Shown piece by piece: positions 1 through 4,990 of a stretch of DNA of 5,318 nt. The position numbers and the translations under genes are program-made. The notes under the pieces were generated by a model. The model did no database searches. It was given only the letters and a program-made list of their open reading frames with translations, and had not been told where the DNA came from. The DNA lies in assembly GCA_030428025.1 (NCBI GenBank), contig JAUIBJ010000296.1, forward strand, positions 1 to 5,318, in the 5' to 3' direction. Position 1 is the first letter of the stretch. Every line of letters begins with the position of its first letter. Source of the DNA: Alphaproteobacteria bacterium. Its GTDB lineage: Bacteria > Pseudomonadota > Alphaproteobacteria > Rhodobacterales > Rhodobacteraceae.

Positions 1-164
1 CGCACGAACTGCGCGGCCCACGACGGCCAAGAGCAAGGCCGCCCCGGACATAGGGGCGGCCAGGCTGTGGCCGGCCGGCCGCCGTCATGCCGCCGAGCCG
101 CTTTCGGACGGGTCCAGAAGGCCGGGTGGCGGGCGCTTTTCCTTTCTGTTCAAGTTCTCCGGCC
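1..164. other. Left-edge stretch with no recognisable gene
   Basis: Two plus-strand frames stay open through this stretch, but neither translation shows a recognisable domain. Both are rich in Arg, Gly, Pro and Ala, as expected of non-coding GC-rich DNA. On the minus strand an ATG at 49-51 opens a short hydrophobic reading frame that runs off the left edge (begins MSGAALLLAVV), but it has no Shine-Dalgarno sequence and only 17 codons are visible. The stretch contains a hairpin at 37-61 and a GGCC-type palindrome at 69-80. I see nothing else that can be supported. Confidence 0.4.
37..61. repeat. Perfect 9-bp GC inverted repeat, possible terminator stem
   Basis: The arms ggccgcccc (37-45) and ggggcggcc (53-61) are exact reverse complements around a 7-base loop. 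The stem would be very stable. No T-run follows on the plus strand. On the minus strand the stem is followed by ttgctctt, a weak T-rich tail, so a minus-strand terminator is the better of two poor options. It may instead be a REP-like element or the end of a gene outside the window. The inverted repeat is certain; its role is not. Confidence 0.4.
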
Positions 165-328
165 AAGCGGCCGATCATCTCCGAACCGGGGGAAAGGCTG
201 TCGGCCGACTTGGCGCGGTTGCTCGGCGTGGTGTTTCGGCCATCTCCATCCGGCAGGCGATCCAGGTGCTCCAATCCGAACGGCTTCCGGGCCGACATCA
301 GAGGCGGGATGCCTTCGTCAATGACCAC
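165..328 (+). pseudogene. Relic of a GntR-family regulator (winged-helix domain only)
   Basis: The frame starting at 165 reads KRPIISEPGERLSADLARLLG. This matches the opening of a GntR winged helix (pGerL-s-eLA-lGVS). The match then continues in another frame from 230: GVSAISIRQAIQVL, then SERLPGRHQRRDAFVND. That part matches the family's recognition helix and wing (GVSR-tVRqAL-L-eGL--R--RGaFV). The switch lies at about 227-235, where a near-repeat of five bases (ggcgt/ggtgt) could mark the insertion. The conserved wing glycine is replaced by Asp, and there is no start codon with a ribosome-binding site. The roughly 150-residue effector domain is absent: after about 328 the sequence resembles an ABC ATPase instead. 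The RRxAFV ending recalls the FadR/FCD branch, but the subfamily is uncertain. This is a broken gene fragment read by eye; a profile search would settle it. Confidence 0.6.
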
Positions 329-331
329 GGT

Positions 332-600
332 GTGGGCCTGTCGGGCTATTAGACCCGCTATCTGTCAGATCTGTCCGGCGGGATCAGCAGTGCTTGGATC
401 CCGCCCGCGGCCCGGCCACCTCGCCCGACATCCTGCCGATGGACGAGGCGAAAAGCGGGCGCGGCCCGCTGTTCCGCCACGACGTGCGGCAGGTCCTGCT
501 CGACCCTCGGCAGGTGCTGCGCAAGACGGTCGTCTTCATTGCCCACGATCTGGGCGATGGCCTGACCCCCGGCGCGCTCACTCTGTGCAGGAAAGCCGTT
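332..600 (+). pseudogene. Relic of a ProV/OpuAA-type glycine betaine/proline ABC ATPase
   Basis: Intact relatives energise uptake of quaternary amines such as glycine betaine, choline and proline. From 332 the sequence reads VGLSGY, a TAG stop at 350-352 where relatives usually have Glu, then TRYLSDLSGG, which carries the ABC signature LSGG (371-382). A one-base loss at 383-384 shifts the frame. From 385 it continues QQ, then AR-PATSPDILPMDEAKS (Walker B region; D and E kept), PLFRHDV, and LRKTVVFIAHDL (H-loop His kept). This order and wording is typical of ProV-type ATPases (PDILLMDEAFSALDPLIR, then KTIVFITHDLDEA). The D-loop SALD has decayed to SGRG. Walker A, the Q-loop and the C-terminal CBS domains are missing, so only about 90 of some 340-400 codons remain. 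It cannot encode a working ATPase. The 3' end runs into the opposite-strand amidohydrolase gene near 578-600, where similarity fades. Confidence 0.75.
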
Positions 601-2245
601 CGGGGCGGTAGCCACTCGTGCCAGTGGCCTCAAAGACGGTCTTGCCGCGTCGCACAGTCCGCAGAACCGAAAGATCGGCCAGCGCCTCGGGGCAGGTCAG
701 CGGGTTTCCGTCGAGCACCGCGAAATCCGCTTGTTTGCCAGGTTCGATGGAGCCGCGCTCGCGCTCCTGGAACACCTGCCAGGCGGCGTCGATGGTCTGG
801 GCGCGCAATGCGGCCATCGCTGAAATCCGTTCCTCTTCTCCCAGAACACGGCCCGAGGCGGTCTTGCGGTTCGCCGCGCAGTGGGCCAGGTGGAGCGGCC
901 GCGTCGGCGTGACCGAGGCGTCGTTGTGCAGGGTGAACCTGACGCCGTGGCGCGCGGCCGAGGCCGCGGGCGAGATCCGCCGCGCCCGGTCGGGCCCGAG
1001 GAAGGTGTCGAAATGGCGATCGCCCCAATAATGGATATGGGCGGAAAAGAAGCTGACCGTGACACCCAGTCGCGCCATCCGCGCGAGCTGGTCGTCGCGC
1101 AGCACCTGCCCGTGGATCACCGTGTGCCGGTGATCGGCGCGCGGATGCCCGGCAAGCGCCGCCTCGACCGCGTCGAGGAACATGTCGGTGCCCGCATCTC
1201 CGTTGCAGTGACAGTGGATCTGGAATCCCATGCCGTGCAAGCGCGCCACGTCGGCCGACAGCGCCTCGGGCCGGGCATAGGGCATTCCGCAGGGCGCGGC
1301 CGGGTCCGAGGGCCGGTAATAGGGCGCGCTGAGCCAGGCGGTCTGAAGCTGAAAGGCACCATCGGTGAAAAGCTTGCGAGGGCCGAGGGTGAAATATTTG
1401 CCCGCCCGCCACGCGATCGCACCGGGGCCCTGGCTGAGCGCCGGTTCCTGCTCGCCGCTGGGCAGGAGCATCAGGTCGATGCCCGGGTCGGTGCCCGCCT
1501 CCAGACTGTTGAAATGGTCCAGCATAGTCCGAGTGGCCCAGGCATTCTGGGCGAAGGTCACCCCGTGGGCGAGATATTCGTCTCGGCAGGCCGCGAAGCC
1601 CTGCCAGAAGCGCGGCCGGTCGATCAGGAAATCGGTGTCGCCCAGGGACCCCATGGCCGACAGCCCCTCGACGAGGCCGGTGAGCGTGCCGGTTTCCGGG
1701 TCGCGGGCGAAACGCCCGCCGGGCGGGGCCAACGTGTCGGGGCCGATCCCGCGAGTCTCGAGCGCCAGTGAGTTACCCACGCCGTTATGGCCCGATGCGT
1801 GCAGCACCCAGACCGGATGCACGGTCGAGACGCGGTCGAGTTCGGCCAGCGTGGGCATCCGCCGCTCGGCAACGGAGGTATTGTCGAACAACACGCCCAT
1901 CACCCAGTCGCCCTCGGGCGTCTGGGCTGCGCGCGCGGCCAGACGGGCGAGGGCGGTTTCGATATCGGTGCAATCGCCCCTTGGGGGCGGTGCCAGATCG
2001 ACCCGAAACAGCCGGATGAAGCCCGGATCGGGAAAGTGGCCATGCGGGTCGATGAAGGCGGGAAGCATCGTGCGGCCCCGCAGGTCCACCTCGGCCGCAC
2101 CGGGGGCGAGCCGTTGGCGCAACTCGGTCTCATTGCCCACCGCGACGATGCGCTCGCCTTCGGTGAGAACCGCCTCGGCCTCTGGCCGGGTGTCATCCAT
2201 GGTCAGGATGGGCCCGCCCCGGTAAAGGGTTTGTGTACTGCTCAT
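578..2245 (-). CDS. YtcJ-type amidohydrolase (amidohydrolase family 3)
   Basis: A 555-residue metal-dependent hydrolase of the amidohydrolase superfamily, of usual length for the YtcJ branch. It is predicted to cleave an amide or related C-N bond in the cytoplasm, as no signal peptide is present. The N-terminal beta domain (1-60) leads into the metal motif DPHGH (66-70; His68 and His70). KLFTDGA (291-297) corresponds to the family's K-x-F-x-DG barrel motif. QIHCHCNGDAG (342-352) and HTVIHGQ (374-380) supply the later metal histidines, and LHNDASVTP (439-447) carries the catalytic Asp442. The family ending GSIEPGKQADFAVL (498-511) is present. The ATG at 2243-2245 is the first in-frame start; its ribosome-binding site is poor. 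It lies 75 bases downstream of the solute-binding protein gene on the same strand, so co-transcription is likely. The last residues (SGYRPERLSCTE) lie over the ATPase relic and may be acquired coding sequence. The substrate cannot be told; related proteins act on N-substituted formamides, N-acyl compounds or cyclic amides. Confidence 0.9.
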   Translation of the reverse strand: MSSTQTLYRGGPILTMDDTRPEAEAVLTEGERIVAVGNETELRQRLAPGAAEVDLRGRTMLPAFIDPHGHFPDPGFIRLFRVDLAPPPRGDCTDIETALARLAARAAQTPEGDWVMGVLFDNTSVAERRMPTLAELDRVSTVHPVWVLHASGHNGVGNSLALETRGIGPDTLAPPGGRFARDPETGTLTGLVEGLSAMGSLGDTDFLIDRPRFWQGFAACRDEYLAHGVTFAQNAWATRTMLDHFNSLEAGTDPGIDLMLLPSGEQEPALSQGPGAIAWRAGKYFTLGPRKLFTDGAFQLQTAWLSAPYYRPSDPAAPCGMPYARPEALSADVARLHGMGFQIHCHCNGDAGTDMFLDAVEAALAGHPRADHRHTVIHGQVLRDDQLARMARLGVTVSFFSAHIHYWGDRHFDTFLGPDRARRISPAASAARHGVRFTLHNDASVTPTRPLHLAHCAANRKTASGRVLGEEERISAMAALRAQTIDAAWQVFQERERGSIEPGKQADFAVLDGNPLTCPEALADLSVLRTVRRGKTVFEATGTSGYRPERLSCTE

Positions 2246-2320
2246 GGACTCGGGACTATTGAGGAATGGGCCCCGCGCCCGATCTGCCGGGCGCGGGAAA
2301 TGCGTCGGTGCGGCCTATCT
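2246..2320. repeat. Intercistronic region with a 10-bp perfect stem-loop
   Basis: Within this gap, cccgcgcccg (2272-2281) and cgggcgcggg (2288-2297) are exact reverse complements separated by the 6-base loop atctgc. On the coding (minus) strand no T-run follows the stem, so it is not a classical terminator. Stable stem-loops behind the binding-protein gene are well known in ABC operons, where they protect the upstream mRNA and lower expression of the next gene. That role is an inference here. The arms are certain by inspection. Confidence 0.6.
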
Positions 2321-3913
2321 TTACACCATCCACCACCGTTCCATGATGCGGCGGCCGTCGAAGCCGCGCACCCAGGACAGGTCGCCATGGGCGATCTTCT
2401 CGTTCCGGGCGTGCACCTCGTTGGCGAACATCGGTGTGATATGCCCGCCTTCGTCACGCAGGATGATCTGCATCTCGCGATACATCTCCGCCCGCAGCCC
2501 CTCGTCCAGTTCCGCACGGGCCTGAAGCATCAGCTCGTTGAAGCGGGCGTTGTCCCACTGCGTGTCGTTCCACGCGGCCCCCGGCGCGAAGCCGGTCGAG
2601 AACATCGTGTCCTCGATGGAATAGCCGCCCCAGTAGCTGGCGCACCAAGGCTTCTTCATCCAGACGTCGGACCAGTAACCGTCATTGGGCTCGCGGACCA
2701 CGTTGATCTTGATGCCCGCGGCCTTGGCCGATGCCTGATAGAGCACCGCAGCGTCGAGCGCCCCGCCATAGGCGGCATCGGACGCGCTGAGGTCGAGCGT
2801 GATGTCGCCCAGCCCGGATTTCTCCATGTGGTGCCGTGCGCGGTCGGGGTCGTAGGCGAGCTGTTCGATATCCGCGGCGTGATAGCGATAGGAAGGGCCG
2901 ATCGGATGGTCGTTGCCGACAACCCCGTGCCCGAACAGGATCTTGTCAACGATTTCCTGACGGTTGAGGCCGTATTTCAGTGCCTTGCGCAGTTCGAGAT
3001 TGTCGAAGGGCGCCGTCTGCGTGGCCATCGGGAAGGTGTAGTGCAGCGGCCCCGCGCCCTCCTCGATGACGATGCCGCTCTGACGGGCCATCATGGCCAG
3101 CGTCTTCAGTTCGAGCCGGTCGATGCAGTCCACCTCGCCGGTCAGCAGCGCGTTCTGCCGGGCGGCCGGGTCGGTGATCGACTGCAGCTCGATGCTGTCG
3201 GCATGGGCCGCGCCGTCCTTCCAGTAATTCGGATTGCGCTCGAACTCGTAGCGGCGGCCGGGCTGCTCGCTGGTCAGCCTGTAGCCGCCGCTGCCGCCGC
3301 CCTTCCAGTCGATGCCGCCGTCGCCGGCGGGATAGATCGCAAAGGTCGCCGCGTTGAAGTTGTAGGGGAAATCGGCATTGCCGGCCGCAAGCGTCAGCAC
3401 CACGGCGTTGCCGTCGGCCTTGATGTCGGAGACGGCATCCATCACCGGCTTGCCCACCGATTTCGACGCCTCGCCACGGTGATAGTTGAGCGAAGCGATC
3501 ACGTCCTCGACGGTCATGGTCTTGCCGTTGTGGAATTCCACCCCGTCGCGCAACTTGAACGTCCAGACCTTTGCATCGGGGGACGAGTCCCATTCGGTGG
3601 CCAGCGACGGCACCAGATTGCCCTGCGCATCAAGCTCGGTCAGCGTATTGGCCACGCCATAGGTCACCACCCATTGCAGCCCGTTGGTGATGGTGGCCGG
3701 ATCGCGCGTGTCGGAGGTGGAGCCGTGCCCCATCGCCAGCCGCATATGCCCGCCCTTCTGCGGCGTGGCGGCATGGGCCCTGGAGAAGAGCCCCGAGCCC
3801 GCGCCAAGCGCCAGCCCTAGGGCAGTGCTGCGGCCGAGGAACTCGCGCCGCGACATGCGGCCCTTCTCCATCTCGCCGATCAGCCAGTTTGCGTGTCTTT
3901 CCTGCGAAGTCAT
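2321..3913 (-). CDS. Tat-exported ABC transporter substrate-binding protein, family 5
   Basis: A periplasmic binding protein of the DppA/OppA/NikA superfamily (SBP_bac_5), 530 residues from the chosen start. The ATG at 3911-3913 is preceded at seven bases by GGGAGGG (3921-3927, complement strand), a strong ribosome-binding site. The frame stays open to an ATG at 4006, but that start has no such site and would bury the signal peptide. The N-terminus carries a twin-arginine signal: SRREFLG (21-27), a hydrophobic stretch (about 30-43) and a cleavage site after AHA (46-48). Export would therefore occur folded through Tat. The family hallmark lies at about 97-142: LVPSLATEW, then WTFKLRDGVEFHNGKTMTVEDV. 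GGYRLTSEQPGRRYEFERNP and LRKALKYGLNRQEIVDKI are also typical of the family. The ligand, perhaps a peptide- or amide-like solute, cannot be read from the sequence. The amidohydrolase follows it and an XRE regulator is divergent from it. No permease or ATPase genes accompany it, which is unusual for this family. Confidence 0.92.
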   Translation of the reverse strand: MTSQERHANWLIGEMEKGRMSRREFLGRSTALGLALGAGSGLFSRAHAATPQKGGHMRLAMGHGSTSDTRDPATITNGLQWVVTYGVANTLTELDAQGNLVPSLATEWDSSPDAKVWTFKLRDGVEFHNGKTMTVEDVIASLNYHRGEASKSVGKPVMDAVSDIKADGNAVVLTLAAGNADFPYNFNAATFAIYPAGDGGIDWKGGGSGGYRLTSEQPGRRYEFERNPNYWKDGAAHADSIELQSITDPAARQNALLTGEVDCIDRLELKTLAMMARQSGIVIEEGAGPLHYTFPMATQTAPFDNLELRKALKYGLNRQEIVDKILFGHGVVGNDHPIGPSYRYHAADIEQLAYDPDRARHHMEKSGLGDITLDLSASDAAYGGALDAAVLYQASAKAAGIKINVVREPNDGYWSDVWMKKPWCASYWGGYSIEDTMFSTGFAPGAAWNDTQWDNARFNELMLQARAELDEGLRAEMYREMQIILRDEGGHITPMFANEVHARNEKIAHGDLSWVRGFDGRRIMERWWMV

Positions 3914-3920
3914 TCCCGAA

Positions 3921-3927
3921 CCCTCCC
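3921..3927 (-). promoter_or_regulatory. Ribosome-binding site deciding the binding-protein start
   Basis: The minus strand reads GGGAGGG seven bases before the ATG at 3913. This near-ideal Shine-Dalgarno sequence supports the start that places the twin-arginine motif at residues 21-27, rather than the longer frame from 4006. Confidence 0.8.
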
Positions 3928-3952
3928 GCGGATCATGAAACCGGAATTGGAA

Positions 3953-3962
3953 CTGGCGCCAG
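3953..3962. repeat. 10-bp palindrome ctggcgccag in the divergent promoter region
   Basis: This perfect palindrome lies 39 bases upstream of the binding-protein ATG. It directly adjoins or overlaps a weak minus-strand -10-like hexamer (tattct, complement of 3961-3966). A palindrome at that place could be an operator acting on the binding-protein promoter. In GC-rich DNA a 10-bp palindrome is not rare, so this is only a candidate. Confidence 0.3.
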
Positions 3963-3975
3963 AATAGATCACGGG

Positions 3976-4003
3976 TTGCACCGGAAAACTTCGCAAGTGT
4001 AAA
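3976..4003 (+). promoter_or_regulatory. Possible sigma-70-type promoter of the XRE regulator gene
   Basis: TTGCAC (3976-3981) resembles a -35 box. It is followed after 16 bases by TGTAAA (3998-4003), a 4-of-6 match to a -10 box, in the most AT-rich part of the intergenic region. Transcription would begin near 4010, about 50 bases before the regulator ATG and just before the inverted repeat at 4016-4040. The 8-bp palindrome acatatgt (4003-4010) overlaps the end of this promoter. No experimental start is known, and alternative hexamers exist nearby. Confidence 0.3.
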
Positions 4004-4015
4004 CATATGTACGCG

Positions 4016-4040
4016 ATTTGAAGCTGTTCCACTTTCAAAT
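4016..4040. promoter_or_regulatory. Candidate operator: 7-bp inverted repeat between the divergent genes
   Basis: atttgaa (4016-4022) and ttcaaat (4034-4040) are exact reverse complements with an 11-base spacer. Their centres are 18 bases apart, or just under two helical turns, which suits a dimeric helix-turn-helix protein. It lies 19 bases upstream of the XRE start codon and downstream of its likely promoter, a typical position for autorepression. A second, shorter inverted repeat (ctttc 4032-4036, gaaag 4043-4047) overlaps its right arm and the ribosome-binding site, so an RNA hairpin affecting translation is another reading. Confidence 0.45.
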
Positions 4041-4058
4041 GCGAAAGGTGATCAGGGC

Positions 4059-4862
4059 ATGGCCGAGGATTTTAGCAGAAACCTGCGCAGCATCTGTGCC
4101 GAACATGGCTCCATTGCGCAGGTCTGCCGCGGGATCGGAATCAACCGTCAGCAATTCAACCGCTATCTCAGCGGTGCCGGTTTGCCCTCGGCCCACAACC
4201 TGCGGCGCATCGCCCGGTATTTCGACCTGACCGAAGCCGCGCTCTTTTCGGAGCACGAGGAATTCAACCAGCACCACCTTCTGGGCCGGAAGAGAAAGAA
4301 TTCCGGGCCCGTCGATCTGATGACCGAAGCGTTCCGGGAACAGTCCTCCGCGCTGCGCCGGTATCTCGGGTTCTACCACGCGCATTTCCAGACGCCGACC
4401 TGGGAAAACCAGATACTCCGCAGCCTGGTCCGGCTCTACGAAAGGGACGGGTTTGTGCTGATCAAGACGCTCGAACATGTGCGCGCGACGGATGGCAGCG
4501 TGTTCCAGAAATCGCGCTACGAAGGTCTGGCGACGCAACGGGGCAACCGGATCTATGTGGTGGAACACGAGATGGTGCGCGACGGAAGCGTCGTCGAAAC
4601 GATCCTGACGCCGTCCTACCGCCAGCAGGTCAAGTACCTGAAGGGCATGACGATGGGCGTCGCGTGGCGCCCGCATGTGATGCCCTATGCGTCAAGGTCG
4701 ATCTGGAAGCGGATCGAGGAGAAGACAAGCCTGCGCGACGCCCTGAAGGCATGTGGCGCTTTCGATCCCGATACGCGGGAGATCGACCCGACGATAAAAA
4801 ATTACCTGAACGGCCGCGAGGGCCGCGATGCTCAGCACAGGCAGCCGAACTTCCTCGTCTAG
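4059..4862 (+). CDS. XRE-family transcriptional regulator with uncharacterised C-terminal domain
   Basis: A 267-residue DNA-binding protein. Residues about 8-60 form a Cro/C1-type helix-turn-helix: SIAQVCRGIGI is helix 2 with its turn, NRQQFNRYLSG (29-39) the recognition helix, and PSAHNLRRIARYFDL the following helix pair. A basic linker (GRKRK, 76-80) leads to a roughly 170-residue C-terminal part containing YLGFYHAHFQTPTWENQI (102-119) and alternating hydrophobic strands at about 130-205. I do not recognise this part as a named domain; it may bind an effector. It has no membrane segment. The ATG at 4059 is preceded at eight bases by AAAGGTG (4044-4050), a good ribosome-binding site. The gene diverges from the binding-protein/amidohydrolase pair and shares a 145-base regulatory region with it, so local control of that pair, and of itself, is the likely job. 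Whether it represses or activates cannot be told. Confidence 0.88.
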   Translation: MAEDFSRNLRSICAEHGSIAQVCRGIGINRQQFNRYLSGAGLPSAHNLRRIARYFDLTEAALFSEHEEFNQHHLLGRKRKNSGPVDLMTEAFREQSSALRRYLGFYHAHFQTPTWENQILRSLVRLYERDGFVLIKTLEHVRATDGSVFQKSRYEGLATQRGNRIYVVEHEMVRDGSVVETILTPSYRQQVKYLKGMTMGVAWRPHVMPYASRSIWKRIEEKTSLRDALKACGAFDPDTREIDPTIKNYLNGREGRDAQHRQPNFLV

Positions 4863-4881
4863 CGGAACCCCTGCGGCCCAT

Positions 4882-4939
4882 CCCGTCGACGGGCAAATGC
4901 GGCGTTTCGGGCCGCTCTGCGTGCCGGGGCCGGTTTTTT
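4882..4939 (+). terminator. Weak candidate terminator region after the XRE gene
   Basis: Behind the stop codon lie a 12-bp palindrome (cccgtcgacggg, 4882-4893), a short hairpin (gcggc 4899-4903, gccgc 4911-4915), and a run of six T at 4934-4939 after a GC-rich stretch. The T-run is the only one of its length in this gap, but it begins 18 bases after the hairpin, too far for a textbook terminator. The XRE gene and the incoming Rrf2 gene converge here, so termination is expected somewhere in this gap. Confidence 0.25.
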
Positions 4940-4990
4940 GGGTCGGTCGCCGTGTGCTGCCCGCCGGCGTTCTGGGCAACGGGGCCTTCC

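Noticed and set aside
69..80. Palindrome ggccggccggcc as a regulatory or integration site
   Set aside because: Simple GGCC repeats are expected by chance in DNA this GC-rich, and nothing around it suggests a function.
87..611. Single 174-codon plus-strand gene at the left end
   Set aside because: Its frame matches the GntR relic only at about 165-230, then leaves the family frame and never shares the ATPase frame. It is a chance open frame through two relics.
394..912. 172-codon gene encoding an ATPase fragment
   Set aside because: Only the first roughly 65 codons resemble ProV; the rest is antisense to the amidohydrolase. It lacks Walker A and a credible start, so it is treated as part of the pseudogene.
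881..2225. Plus-strand open frames of 286-296 codons over the amidohydrolase
   Set aside because: These are shadow frames. The minus-strand frame carries all family motifs in order, while these have none.
1787..3820. Very long (677-codon) plus-strand open frame
   Set aside because: It lies antisense to the amidohydrolase and binding-protein genes. Its translation is low-complexity and rich in Gly, Arg, His and Val with no domain, as expected of third-position GC bias in a real gene on the other strand.
3914..4006. N-terminal extension of the binding protein from the ATG at 4006
   Set aside because: It would place 31 residues before the MTSQERH start and push the twin-arginine motif to about residue 52. 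It lacks a ribosome-binding site and would cover the likely promoter region, while the inner start has GGGAGGG at ideal spacing.
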